From Oikopleura dioica (lineage: Eukaryota > Chordata > Appendicularia > Copelata > Oikopleuridae), in assembly GCA_907165135.1 (NCBI GenBank), contig OU015569.1, positions 11,594,501 through 11,658,500 of the forward strand: a stretch of 64,000 nucleotides of DNA. The letters are read 5' to 3'. The notes under the pieces are model-generated. The model was not told where the DNA came from, searched no databases, and worked only from the letters and a program-made list of their open reading frames with translations. A program made the position numbers and the translations under genes. This document shows positions 26,301-37,502 of the stretch, piece after piece. Numbering within the stretch: the first letter of the stretch is position 1; each line of letters begins with the position of its first letter.

Positions 26301-27050
26301 CACTGTCGATTTCGGATGGAAGTGAAGGTACTACGCGAAAATCCTTGATTGCTGATTTATGATTTTTAAGCTCTGCTTTGTTTCGATTGGTATACAAACA
26401 AAATGTGCGAAGTATTCGATGGCACTGTTACTAGAGAGCTTTCATTCACCCCAAACTATGGACACGTGCATGCCGGCATTGCCTTTTATAAGGGATCGCC
26501 TACAGCAGTCGGCGGTCGGAATACTCGTCCGGGATCGACTGAAAAACTCACGAATGATGGCTGGGAAGAACTTCCTACACATCCAAGGCCAATAAGAGAT
26601 CATTCTGTTATTGGCTTGCCGTCTGGATCAATCATCACGATAGGCGGCTTTGACGACCACGTTTATTTGTATTTAGCAGAAGTTTGGCTGCTCAACGGAG
26701 TCGCTTGGGCGAAAATGAAAAATCTGCTACAGGTGAAACAATTTCAGAGTTTTTTCGAGATTTGAAATCTTTAATTCTTCAGCCATGTTATCGGGGATCA
26801 TCAATTCTATCAGAAAACACGATTTATGTTTTTCCAGGGGAAAGTAGGGCATCCACTCGAAACGTGCAACGCATATCACTAGGAACAGTTGACCAACTTT
26901 CTATTCCCAAAGACTTGCTGCTTGTTCAACTGATAGCAAAGATGGCGACGATATTGCCAAGGTAGAGACTATTGGGTATCATGAGAAATTTGCAACTTAT
27001 CCGATTCTCTTCGTGACGCCGATGAATTATTGTAGTCTGTAGAATCTACA
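23362..27050 (+). CDS. Kelch-repeat beta-propeller protein with Cys-rich motif
   Basis: The first long exon (to ~23980) holds conserved cysteines, including CPTEKYCKNGCPCPFYKCE, followed by a linker. Later exons give repeated blocks typical of a six- or seven-bladed propeller: ATFLDGEHYLVDQRG, NGRLHLFGGWEDGLR, AGIAFYKGSPTAVGG, GWEELPTHPRP, DHSVIGLPSGSIITIGGFDD and ENTIYVFPGES. It ends near 27050 in YPILFVTPMNYCSL. Introns at 26187-26226 and 26327-26371 keep phase. Several joins are unresolved. The break near 24320 may need a GA-AG intron, stops near 24766 and 25159 imply further introns, and the last ~130 nt are in a different frame from the preceding kelch exon. It may be a decayed or misassembled copy. 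Kelch proteins of this type probably mediate extracellular or adhesive binding; the function is not known. Confidence 0.55.
25361..25600 (-). pseudogene. Glycosyltransferase-like exon fragment, antisense in kelch gene intron
   Basis: The minus frame reads KPEFGIITRGYGGDRLLALI and then KALTFGYNAGCTFIMNSSF, resembling the RG(Y/F)G(D/N)R...GRTF donor-binding entry of fucosyltransferase-like enzymes. It has no start, no continuation and sits between two kelch exons. It is likely a captured or remnant exon. The similarity is judged by eye only. Confidence 0.35.
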
Positions 27051-27292
27051 TCTGTGGAGTATTCTGAATACTGTATTCATTCTTTATTCCAAACTGATAG
27101 TTCTGTTAATCAAAATTAATTCTCATTATAAAATGCACTTCCCCTGCGCTAACAAAAATCTTTGGTACGTGCTTGATTTCTTGACTCGACGTCAATAAAC
27201 CTGACTGTCTGCTCTGTTTTGTTGATCTTTTTTATTAACGCAGAAATCGTCGTTTTCCGTGAATGAACAGAAATAGAAATTATACGCCCGGT

Positions 27293-29257
27293 TCAGGCTG
27301 ACGCTGCTTGCTCCTCCTCGACTTCAGGTTCCCTTCTTGTCAGCACGGGTTCTTTCTTTTTATCAACGACATCGGCGTCAATATAAACTAAAGCAAAGTT
27401 TAGTAAATAATCAATTCTAGCACAGGGACTCTTAATTGAAAGGCACTTACCAGAGGTAATGTCAGAGCCAGGAATTTCATATTTTACAGTTTTGAGAAGA
27501 TTGTGCATCGAAGAGTTGAGGCCTCGCGCACCAGTGCCGCGTTCGATGGCGATTTGGGCGATGCGCTCGAACGCCTCATCCGTGATCTCCAGCTCGACAG
27601 GGGCGAGCAGCGAGCGGTACTGCTTCACGATCGCGTTGTCCGGCTCGTTGAGGATTCTGACGAAGTCCGCCTGTGTCAGGTTCATGATCGGGCAAAGAAC
27701 TAAAGAAGAAAATCAACTTCTCTTCCTTGCTTTCGAATTCTGACCTTGAAGGCGACCGACAAACTCGGGGATGAGACCAAACTTGTGCAGATCGTCAGGC
27801 TCTATCCTAAGCATGCATGCGTCTTCTTCCTTGTGGCGCTCCTCCATCGCAGCGATTTTGGACTTTTTACTGAGAGAGACTTTTTGAGGCTTCGTCGTGA
27901 AACCAAGAGACTTCTTTTGCAAACGGCTTTGAATGAGCTTCGGCAGTCCAGTGAACGCACCCGAACAGATGAAGAGAATATCAGAAGTGTCCACTAAAAC
28001 CATACGATTAGGGGTAGGGTTTGAACCAAGATAACGTGCTGCTACTTCTTTTGGTGAATTCGAGCCTTTTTTTGGAGTATAATAATTTGCTTTACCTTGA
28101 ATATTTCCTGCTGCAGGTTTTTTAAACGGATCTTTGACAGAAACAACCGACCCTTCCAGCAATTTGAGCAGTCCTTGCTGAACACCCTCGCCAGAAACAT
28201 CGCGGAAGTTACCGCCGGATAGCTTTCTTGCTGCAATTTTATCGATCTCGTCCAAGTAAACGATACCACGCTGGGCCTTTTCTACATTTCCTCCAGCGTT
28301 TTGCAAAAGCTTTTGAATGACCGATTCGATGTCTTCGCCGACGTAGCCTGCTTGGGTTAGGGCTGTGCAGTCGGCGACGGCGTAGGGGACGTCTAGATAT
28401 TTTGCAAGCGTCTAAAAGTGGGTTTTACCATTGATTTCTATCTATTTTTTGTCTTATTACCTGGACTAGATGTGTTTTTCCAGAGCCAGTTGGGCCCATG
28501 ATTAAAATATTAGACTTGTCAATGAGAACACTCGCGATTTCGCCCTCCGCCGCTTGGGTCTTATTCTCCTGATTAGCCTTGTACTGTAAGTTGTTCTGTA
28601 TCCTCTTGTAGTGATAATGAACAGCGGTGGAGAGCTCCATTTTCGCCGGCTCTTGTCCGATCACGAATCTGTCCAAGTACTGGTGGAATTCTTTCGGCGT
28701 CGGAATTTCTTGAAACGTTTTTCCTTCTGTTAGGCCTGCCTCGCTCGTTTCCTGCGGCTGGCTGTTCGGCTGGTACAGTCGCGTTTCAGATTTGTAGTAC
28801 ATCTTGCAAACTTAAAGAATCAATGTTAACTTGGGCTGCCAACAGGTTGACTATAACTAACTTCTATCCATATAATTCTGATATAATTAGCTCTAAAAGA
28901 CCTTATACGAGGCCTTGTACACATGTTGCGAGTCTAGGATTATGCTACATAACTGTAAGCTACTTGTAAAGAAAAATTAGAGGCATGAATATTTGGCTAG
29001 TTCTAAAAAGTACCTTTGCATTCGAAAAAGCGCGCGCCAATTTGTAACTTGGAGATGGAGACCATGGGCGCTCCGCAATCGGGGCACTTGTGATTGTTAC
29101 CATCATTTCCGCCGTCAGCGCCCCCAGTTCCTCTGTCAAAAGCGCGCAACTGGCAGGTCGAAACTAGCGGTCGGCTGAGTACTCGCACCACTCGCCCTCG
29201 ATGCAGACAAGTCAGCGGGACATGTCGCCGTAACGAACTCATACACGGGTTAGACAT
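27293..29257 (-). CDS. CLPX: Mitochondrial ClpX, ATP-dependent unfoldase of the ClpXP protease
   Basis: AAA+ unfoldase that feeds substrates to ClpP in the mitochondrial matrix. Exon 1 (29014-29257, ATG 29255-29257) encodes an Arg-rich, Ser/Thr-containing leader consistent with matrix targeting. Then comes the zinc-binding domain with CPDC and, across the first intron, FECKVC. The N-terminal helix region [12 protein letters not shown] precedes Walker [13 protein letters not shown], the [13 protein letters not shown] pore/IGF region, Walker [12 protein letters not shown], and the [19 protein letters not shown] box. After sensor-1 and the [11 protein letters not shown] motif, the small domain carries GARGL (sensor 2). 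The end is an acidic tail [18 protein letters not shown]. Introns are short. Complete and apparently intact; convergent with the kelch gene. Confidence 0.93.
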
Positions 29258-29956
29258 TTTAATTTTTCACTGCTGTTTTTTTTTCGAATAATAATTTAGC
29301 CTCGAGGGAGAAAAAATAAAACTAGCGCTGTAATGACAGCGGGTTACATAACTCTTCGAGAAAGAACCAATGCTAACAATTCACAATCAACGGACACTAC
29401 TTTTAATCGATTGAAATCGATACTATTTTTCATTCAAATTTTCCGAATGTTTATGATAATCATTAAACTGCTTATTGATTTTCCAAGTAATTAATTCTCC
29501 AACATTTCATATTTTTCGACTTGGAATGTTCTATTGTTGACGTCAGGGCTCGACAACATGTGTGGAAACCTGAGTCAAGATAACCTTTGATAAAAAGCCG
29601 TGTTATCAAAGCTATTTGAAACCTGACTCAGGTTTCTACACATGTCGCCGAGGTCGCCAGATTGACCTGAATTATATAACCCTGCCCGGAAAGCCATAAC
29701 TGCTTGTGAAAACTACTTTCTGAAGTAGAATAATTCGCGTTCTAGAAAATAAAACAGCTGTTAATAATTCGTAGAAACGTAGATTTTCAGAGGTCGTTTA
29801 TTGATTCAGAAATCGACTCTTCAATATTGCACTTCATAAAAGGGAAGGAACAGAGGCCGGCTGAAATTTAGACTGAAAAAACTCTGGCTGAGCGAGAGAA
29901 AAAAATTGCTAAATTTGTCCGGCGGCCAACAATTGGCCAAAGCAACGAGTTTTTTT
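29258..29956. other. Spacer between ClpX start and MED15 end
   Basis: It contains a family A MITE copy (29547-29653) and otherwise AT-rich DNA. No gene is supported. Confidence 0.5.
29547..29653. mobile_element. MITE-like element, family A (short copy)
   Basis: A 107-bp copy with inverted ends: GGCTCGACAACATGTGTGGAAACCTGAGTCA on the left and its mirror GACTCAGGTTTCTACACATGTCGCCGAGG on the right. A small AAGCCGTG hairpin remnant lies between. The interior is much shorter than in the 14781 copy. Confidence 0.75.
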
Positions 29957-32891
29957 CTAGGCAATGATGTGTTGTGGCTCTTCTTCGATGATGTGCGTTT
30001 CTTCGTATTCCTTGAGCTTCTGTTGGGCGAAATCGATGTTGGCACGGGCCATTGCCTGGCGGATGCTGAGCTCCCAGCCAGATAGAACTGAAGTCACCGT
30101 CAAACCAGATCTTTACATAGAGAAAGAGGGACCGCCATATCAGCCTCTTTGTTTACCTTGAGTTAGAGTAACAACATGGCTCCCGAGAGAGTACTGCCTC
30201 TCATGGAAGATCAATTTCTGGGTTTGAATGAAATCGGTTCCTTCTTCCAATGTTTCGACCATGTGTTGTTCCATGTTGTCATCAGTATTTTCAACAATCG
30301 GCGATATATTCGGATAATCAGCAGGAATCGTTATACTAGAATATTAAATAAAGCTTCAGTACTATTTCTTAAATTGTAAGGCAATGCCGAGCTCAGCTTT
30401 TTTACTTACTAAAGAGGTCTGACAGGAGGTAGAGTTGGATCATTGAGCTCGACGACGATATGAATGTCGCCCTTGGTGTTGTGGCAGGAATCGTTGAGTT
30501 TGACGGAGAATTTCTTGTCCAAAGAAGCGACTTCTCCTTGAAGAATCAATGGGATGGTGTGTTTCCGCGCTGGGAGATTTTCCTCTTTTTGGTTGATCGC
30601 GTAGGGCGCAGGGTCTGGTCGGACTTTGTCCAAAACCGGCTTGAAGGTCCGACTGAGTGTGTGGTTGATGTTGGGCTTGGAGATGTGGGCAATGACGACG
30701 TCAAGCAGCGCCTGGCAGGGATGGTTGTTGTTGTTCTTCGGTGTGTAGTCGTTTTGCTGCTGATTTTCGACCAGCATCTGCTTGCAAAACGCCTCCACTT
30801 TGTCTAGCAATTGAATGTCGTGGATTTCTTGGCCGAGGATGATCGCTCGCACCTTTAGTAAAATGGTTTTGGTTGAATTAGATGCTGTTTTGAAACCTTT
30901 GTGGCAGGGTCATTGATTCGCGGCACGGTTTGGTTGGTTTCGTTTCTAGCAATCATTCGATTCAGCGGCTCGATGTATCGTTGCAGCCGGCGGAGTTTTT
31001 CTTTGTAGAAGCGTTGCTGCTCCTCGTCATTTTCGCGCTTGATCTGTGGATTTTGCGCGTTACCCGGATGAGCGCCTTGATGCATGTTTCCTTGGCCATG
31101 AGAGCCCATGCTCGCATTTTGAGGCATTCCGCCGGCGTTTGGTCCAGCCATTCCGGAGTTCATCTGCTGCTGTGGGCTTGGAACATGTTGATTTTGGACG
31201 CGCTAGAAAATGATTGTCTAGATATCGTTTTTTCTAAGAAGGTGAAATATATTGCGGTTCCCATAGTTGTTATAAAAGTAAGATTCACTAAAATTGAACA
31301 TTGACTCTTTGATTATTTTTACTCGACTCTTGATCTTTGGCTTGATTTATTATCGTAAAGAGAGTTCTTCCAGCTTTTGAGAAAGACTAGATCGGGACTT
31401 TTCAGATTCGGCTTTGGCAGCGCGCTCAGCTTCGAGTTCTTTCTCGAGCTCCTCAACTCGTGCCGTGAGTTCCCTTATCTTCATGTGGAGCTGAGCAACA
31501 ACCGCCGGCCCGTACTGAAAATGTCACGAATGGGATTTACTCAGTCAGCTCTACAGTGCTGTGAATTTGACGTGCTGTTCGAAATCGAAAATGACGATGA
31601 ATTTAGCTTGATTGAAGCCTATAAAGGCTCTATATGATTTCATTAACGTATTCCTAGCTGAATGGGAACATAATGAATGATCATAAGTGGGTTTGTCATA
31701 CCCTGCATGCGACAGTTCGGTATAAAAAACGAGATGGAGGGTTTACCTGTTGCTGCTGAAAATTTTGTTGGTTCTGAAAGGCGCCCGGCTGCTGTGGCAT
31801 CCAGCGTTGGCCCATTTGCTGCTGCTGAACGCCTTGAAAAGGCATGTAATTCAACCATCAACTAATAAAAATTAAACTAGTACCATGATGCTTCAATTTG
31901 AATTTCAAGATTTGTTCATAATTGCCAAATTAACGAGAAATAGTCAGAACTGAAAGGACGCCATTTTTGGAAAAAAAAGATATTGAAACTCATTCCTGAT
32001 GGATCTGCTGCGCTTGTGGCTGCGGATGGCCGGGTGGTTGGACTTGATTGTGCTGTTGTTGATTGTTCGGGTTGTTTCGGTTGCCCGAGTTCTGCTGAAA
32101 AAATGTTTCAAAAGAACTTATCGGAAAGAAATCCCGGATGCTCTTTCTTTGATTGTCGAAAAAAAGAACATCTGGCGATTAAAAACGAGCATGAAAGAAC
32201 CAATTTAGTCAAAAGCCGATATCTCAATTCTTCTTTCTTCCAAAATGTCATCAAAAAAGGGAAACGAAATAACCTGATACTCTAAAAAAGGCTCAAAAAA
32301 CACAATCAAAGTCTGCCATTCAATTTTTTAATGGTTGTTAGAGGTTAATGAGGCGTTTGATGAGCCGATCCTTGGAGCTTGGAGATCAACTTCGATGCCA
32401 GGTTGACGTATTCGTTCTTGTCTTTCACGAGTTGCCCGAGTGTGTTCATTTTTGCTCTGTTTTTTGAGGAATTAACGTTTTCGAGTGAACAACTTGGCTG
32501 TGGACTTTGAAAAGAGTTGCTGCTCCCAAGTGGCGGCCTTCTCGGAACCGGAGTTGTCGACCTCCTGGCGAGATATATCACGATTTTACTACTGACTACA
32601 TCTTGCTTTGAAACTGAGGACTCCTGAGTTATCGAGAAGAAATCGAGAAATCCAAGATGGGTTTCTTGAAAGAAGACAGACCCTAACTCAGGCTTTCAAC
32701 ACAAATTCCCGAGCACAAATAGACAGTATTATTCCTCAGTTTTCTACAGACTACAAAAGCGACATATGATCTAGATCTCCTTCCTGCAGATACTGATGTA
32801 TCTGATTCCGCACCCGCGTTCGAAACGAGTCCGAGCGCCAGTCGTCATTGTCCGCCTGCTGCTGCGGATGATGATTCTGCTGGTAACTCAT
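29957..32891 (-). CDS. MED15: Mediator complex subunit 15 (MED15)
   Basis: Tail subunit of Mediator, linking activators to RNA polymerase II. Exon 1 (about 32771-32891; [12 protein letters not shown]) starts the KIX domain: [20 protein letters not shown]. It joins in phase to the exon with [20 protein letters not shown] (about 32355-32460). Gln-rich exons follow (31990-32097, about 31740-31850). The central exon 30906-31205 ends with [18 protein letters not shown], a conserved MED15 motif. The C-terminal exons run from [17 protein letters not shown] to [19 protein letters not shown], stop 29957-29959. The exon after the KIX helix has no GT donor before its stop; CAAG|GATCGG (GA-AG) would continue the gene. 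An intron contains a family A MITE piece and another holds a myosin-like exon fragment. The ATG lies 6 nt after a good acceptor and ~60 bp from the upstream gene, suggesting an operon. Confidence 0.85.
31350..31514 (-). pseudogene. Myosin heavy chain tail-like exon fragment inside MED15
   Basis: After an acceptor (ATTTTCAG) the minus strand reads [20 protein letters not shown] and then [20 protein letters not shown], ending [12 protein letters not shown] and a stop at 31350-31352. This is the heptad pattern and wording of the conventional myosin rod. It lies within a MED15 intron, in the same orientation, with no other myosin exon nearby. It is either a captured fragment or an alternative 3' exon. 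Confidence 0.6.
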
Positions 32892-32952
32892 TTCAGACTG
32901 AATTGGCGCAGGAGTTTATTCACAGTGAAAAAATATAATTTATTTTTGAAAT

Positions 32953-34515
32953 TTAAAAATATAGAAATTCAAAACAAGAGAAAGAAGAGAGAACTGAAGT
33001 GGCGCTTGGCTCTTTTAGGAAGTGACGATGTCCGATGGCTTCACTTTTTGGCGATTCACCATTCTGATCGGAGCCAGATCCACTACTCGCGGAGAGCGTT
33101 GAGAACCTTTTCAGGCTTATAACAAATTTTCCTTCGATTGAGAATTTAATATTTTTTATAAACAATCCTTTGGCAATTGCTCTTGGTCCAATTTCGTCCA
33201 TCGATACGCCGCACGGGAAGTTGGCATGAGTGATGATTTGGGTGTTGCACTTGACGGGTTTGTTGTTTTCTCGCACTTTTGTAATTCGCCGCGGCCGGTT
33301 CAGCAGAGCAGGAGGGGCGCTCGTCGAGGAAGCCTCACTCATCGAGGACGGAGACTCGATCTTGTAAGACGTTCGGTTCTTGCTGGCGCGGGGCAACTGA
33401 TCCACGCCGATTTTAGCAACGCTGATAACATTGCCTACTTCGTCGTACTCGACCAAATGCTAAAATTAACAACGCTAGAATCTACCCGAAAAGGAAAAAA
33501 ACTGACCTTCGAGGCGGCCTTGACTGATCCACGGAAAGAGTCGGTTCCGTACTTTTGAATCTTCGGGAGAGGATTCAAACCTCCTTTGCCAGATGGCGGA
33601 ATAACGGGCGAAAGAAGCAGCTGAAAAGTGACTAGAATTCGCTGAAGGAAAGAAAACGGGTACCTCTGCTTCGTCGCTCAGAAGAGGCGAAGGAGTTAGA
33701 CTTCCTTTTTTGATCTTTGGGGAGTCTTTTCGTCGTCCGTTTATCTAATCATCAATTAGGCGAGTTCAATAGTTGAAATGAAAAAGGGAAGATGGAATTG
33801 CGAACACTCCTACTAAAATTTACCGTTCTGTTGACCGAGAGTTTCTTCGGCGGGGGAATAGGAGATTCAAACTCTGGAGTGTTTGGTGTGTTCTGCAGCT
33901 GCTCCTCTGAAATCAGCGTACTCGAAGTCGAGGCAGAGAGACGAGAGAAAGGCCTGGAAAATAATGGTCATTTGTCGAGTGTTGCTCGTTGAACTGTACC
34001 TATCAGTGGGAGTTCGAATCACCGGCACTTTGTTACTCATCCACGAGTCGATTATCGATACTTTTGGAGGCTCATCTTCTGCCCAGATCTCATCCCGTCC
34101 GAATTCCAGATCTGTCGAGAGGAAATAGTTCTCAACAGTGCACTGAAATTTGTAAGCTTCGAATCTTTCAATTCTTTCGCACCTCTAGAATTTGGCAGAA
34201 GATATCCGCCGCGTAGGCAGATGCCTGTTGCTTCAAAATTCGCGCTTGGCAAGTGTTGAGCGAGTCCTCAACCAAGCTTCCTACTAGGCCGGCGATAAAG
34301 GAGTCTCTCTGAAAGAATGAAGCGCTGAAATCATGGAAGAGAACCGGGACAAATGCTTCTTCAAGCTACTAGTGCGTTTTTACCTCGTCTATGCCCTGCA
34401 GAAAGTCCCAATCGGCCTCCGACACACCTGGAACAAACTCCGAGGAGTTGTTCGCCGACCCCCGATCCTTCCCGCCAACATCGGGGGTCTTAGGTGGCTT
34501 GGCCTTCCCCTTCAT
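32953..34515 (-). CDS. C2orf81-like protein
   Basis: ATG 34513-34515 (MKGKAKPPKTPDVGGK), preceded in frame by a stop and ~45 nt earlier by an acceptor (CTCTTTTTCAG). The N-terminal domain reads FVPGVSEADWDFLQGIDE, then DSFIAGLVGSLVEDSLNTC, then IWAEDEPPKVSIIDSWMSNK and VPVIRTPTD. This order (VPG..SE..W, a helical stretch, W.EDEEP, D.W..G..PV) matches my memory of vertebrate C2orf81, a poorly characterised protein. Later exons are Pro/Ser-rich (PTPSPLLSDEAE, PKIQKYGTDSF) and end in a Ser-rich tail. The function is not established. It is immediately followed on the same strand by MED15, 62 bp away. Confidence 0.6.
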
Positions 34516-34902
34516 CGGCGCATTCTTAGCGGGCGGAATGGTGGCTTATTTTTCTGAAAAAGAGATGCTCAGAATAGACGAAAGAAAAGATGATGCTCAA
34601 TTCAGTTATTTTAAACGTATTCCATTATTTAAAAGTATAATCTAGAAATTGCACAGGAATTGCACAGACAGAGGTACTGGGCAGATAGGAATTTATTTTT
34701 TTTATTATCTTTTTTTTTGTTTCGCCCAGTTGATGGTGTTGCTTTGGTGCGCCAGCGGTTGTGGTTGAGTCGGGGAATATGTTTTGTTTTTTTTTCGTTG
34801 TTGCTTTTTTGATAAATGTTTTGTTTTTTGGAGATATGCAGCTGGGTTGAAATATTATCGGTAGTTGAATTATTGAAGAAAAAGGAAAAGCATGTGGGCT
34901 CT
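34516..34902. other. Spacer between RER1 end and C2orf81-like start
   Basis: T-rich, low-complexity DNA (34690-34830) and the acceptor upstream of the C2orf81-like ATG. No gene is seen. Confidence 0.5.
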
Positions 34903-35806
34903 TTAATAGCGCTGGTCGATCACCTTAAATTTACTTGAAAAATGTGAATAAAGAAAATTTTGCTTACGGTGCCGGAGTCTTCTTTTCCCTGGAATTTCTT
35001 CTTTCCTGAGGTCCATGGAACATACTTATGCTTCATCATATGTCTGATTTGTCGCTTCATCGTGATGACTTTAAGTTTTTAAGTTAGTAAGAGATCAAGC
35101 GAAAAATGGGATATGAAAAGCTACTGTAAGAGCTAATACTAACCGAAGAGCATGATAAAATACATGACAAGAATGGGCCAGAAGACTGGCACGTTGAATC
35201 CTTCAAAGAAAGTCATGGCAAATGAAACGCACGTTGCTCTCGTTGCCCAGCACCAGAACTAGCAAGTACATTTTGGAAAAGAAAGAAAGCCCTTTTTACC
35301 TTGAACTCGGGCAGTCTTCTGATAAAAGGTTTGAACTCGCCGCCTCGGGTGGGCAGCTGTCCGTCGGAATCGTCCTCATCTAATGCATCGTCGTAACTCA
35401 TGGGGTCAACCTTTGGTGTGAGAAACGCGATGAAAAGATTGAGGAAATAAATGTGAAGCGCGTAAGTGATGATGTGGAAGCCGTTGAGATACCTTGATTC
35501 TATTTTAGGGGGTGTTGTGAATATGATGGACTTACCAGACTCGGACCCAGTAAATCATGTAAAGAGTGAAAGCAAAGGACCATCTTGGAACAGTGAGGGG
35601 AACGGTTTTGTCGAGGATAGTTTGAAACTGGCGAGAAATTCGGATTCTTTCAAAGACTAGACAACCATTTTTGACAAAACTGCCAACTAGGGTTAGGTTT
35701 AGGAGCCTCCTCCCAACCCTTACCCAACTTAGCTCATACACAACAGTTATTTTAGTCCTTTCCTAAGCTGCTCAAGTTTTCCAGGGGTGTTGCCAGACGA
35801 TTCCAT
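34903..35806 (-). CDS. RER1: RER1, Golgi retrieval receptor
   Basis: Four-pass membrane protein that retrieves ER membrane proteins from the cis-Golgi by COPI. Exon 1 (ATG 35804-35806) encodes [21 protein letters not shown] intron (donor AAAG|GACTAA, acceptor GTCTAG) joins in phase to [20 protein letters not shown] and [18 protein letters not shown] (TM1). Next come [20 protein letters not shown] (TM2), an acidic loop [20 protein letters not shown], the signature [33 protein letters not shown] (TM3-4), and the cytosolic tail [17 protein letters not shown] with [12 protein letters not shown]. The short last exon gives TVIDQRY, TAA 34903-34905. Length and motifs are as expected for the family. 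The first intron has no GT donor before the stop in exon 1. Confidence 0.92.
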
Positions 35807-36206
35807 ATCGAGTAATTGAGTGACAATTGAGGACTCTGAACAAAACGTAAAGAAGCATTTGTTTGTTTACTTATCTGGTCAAAGCAGAGAGGCAGAAGAC
35901 CTCTGTGATCAAACCGAATATATTTTTATAATATTTAAAGTTGTTTAGGTAACGACGGATGCGGGAAAGCGTTAGTTGAAAACTTTTTTGAACGATTAAA
36001 TTTTTTGTGTGTTTTTTGCTGAGACTTTTTTGCAGTGAGATTAGATAGAAAAGCGTTTGAACGAGTATACTTGTGATTTTTGAGCAGGTAAAAGTGGAAA
36101 TAAGTTTAGTGCACATTTAGCATGACAAACTTGAAACAAGAAATAAAGATACCGCAAAAAATCAATGATCTTGGCGGGTCTTACCTTCAAATTAAAGGCT
36201 TTAATA
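35807..36206. other. AT-rich spacer, no supported gene
   Basis: Upstream of RER1. The short frames on both strands overlap the left part of the inverted duplication and show no domain features. Confidence 0.4.
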
Positions 36207-37045
36207 GATGCACTGTGGAAACAGTCTTCCACAAAGAAGAGGGTACTGGAGCGCTTTTGCCGATCTCAGGCCTCCAGTTGATATCTGTTGGATATTATAT
36301 GTAGTTTAAAGTGAATGAAGATACATAGTAATGCGACGTCAGCTTTTCATTTCATAGAATATGGAATAAAGATCGAATGACGTGCTTTTTTTAAGGTTCC
36401 TGGATTTAAACAACCGATTTACACCTTTTTATACCTGGAACATCATACAGATTTGGAATCAGCAGAAAAAATCTAGAAATTTGACCCTTTTAGGTTTCTA
36501 AAAATCACTTCCGGTTGCGATTCTAGAGCCAGAAGTTGGCGAAATTTATGAGAATGGCATGCATGTGACCTATCAAATTGAAGCTTAGAACATTTCCAGT
36601 CACTTGAAAGAGGAATTAAATCGAAACACGGTCAAAACGACCGGTAAAACCAGAAAACAAAATCGATTTTTCTGGGCTTTTTTAAGAATTTCAAATTAAA
36701 GGAAAACAAATTAAACCAAATAAAAACTGAATCTGACCGCGCGCAAATGATTTAAAATGTTCTACGCTTCAATTTGAAAGGTCATTTGCATGCCATTCTC
36801 ATAAATTTCGCCAACTTCCGGCTCTAGAATCGCAACCGGAAGTGATTTTTGGAAACCTAAAAGGGTCAAAGTTCTAGATTTTTTCTGCTGATTCCAAATC
36901 TGTATGATGTTCCAGGTAAAAAAAGGTAGAAAGTGGTTTTTTAAATCCAGGAACCTTAAAAAAAGCACGTCAATGGAGTGTGATTGGCAAAAGAGCATGA
37001 GTACACCCTTCTTCGTGGAAGACGGTTTCCACAAAGCCTTTTTTA
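36207..37045. repeat. Large inverted duplication with exon-like content
   Basis: The left arm (36207-36592) and right arm (36757-37045) are inverted copies of ~290 bp with few differences, separated by ~165 bp. The left arm carries ~120 bp of extra sequence around 36265-36390. Both arms encode the same peptide pieces: VETVFH(K/E)EEG..ALLPI, then TWNIIQIWNQQKKSR, then LPVAILEPEVGEIYENGM. The left copy has a stop inside (LLGF*KSLP) and the right copy has a frame change. They look like two decayed copies of an unidentified gene's exons, head-to-head. Confidence 0.75.
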
Positions 37046-37324
37046 CTAAATTAAAAACTTGCGAAGATCGTTGGTCAATGCGGTAAAAGAATGAAACGAT
37101 GATGCAAAATAAAGTTGGGCAGATGAATCTGTATCTGATAGATACGCACTGCGAGAATGGTACTTAAAGTATCGCATCGATTCGATTTCGAACAATCGAA
37201 CTATCGGAGAGGCAGTTTTTTATCCCTTTTTGCTTGTGATACGCATGCACCACCGAAAAAATAAAAATAGAATGAAGTAGATGATTAGTGAAGAAGAAAA
37301 AAAGAGAACGAGACGGGTGTTTTA

Positions 37325-37502
37325 TCAATGGAACGAGTCCGAGGATAGGCGCGAGTTCCGAATCTCGGAACGGACGATCTCGCGAATTTGGCTCAAGAAA
37401 TCGGCCTGAAAAACTAACAGTTCCTGGCGCAGGGCTTTCTGCATTTGCTGCATTTTGGAGACTTCGCAAACTTCACCAGCGGTTTCTGACGAGTAATCCG
37501 AG
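37325..37502 (-). CDS. Coiled-coil C-terminal exon, probably of the Ena/VASP-like gene
   Basis: After an acceptor (TTATTTCTAG) the exon reads SDYSSETAGEVCEVSKMQQM, then QKALRQELLVFQADFLSQIR, then EIVRSEIRNSRLSSDSFH and a stop at 37325-37327. A short regular coiled coil at the extreme C-terminus is what the Ena/VASP tetramerisation domain would look like. The link to the upstream EVH1 gene is inferred, since the intervening exon ends in a stop at 38077 and no matching phase was found. Confidence 0.4.

Noticed and set aside
26930-26965. 25-nt GTTGACC...CCAAAG intron in the kelch gene, similar to the BLTP2 candidates
   Set aside because: The 25-nt removal does not bring the downstream frame into register, so it cannot explain the frame conflict.
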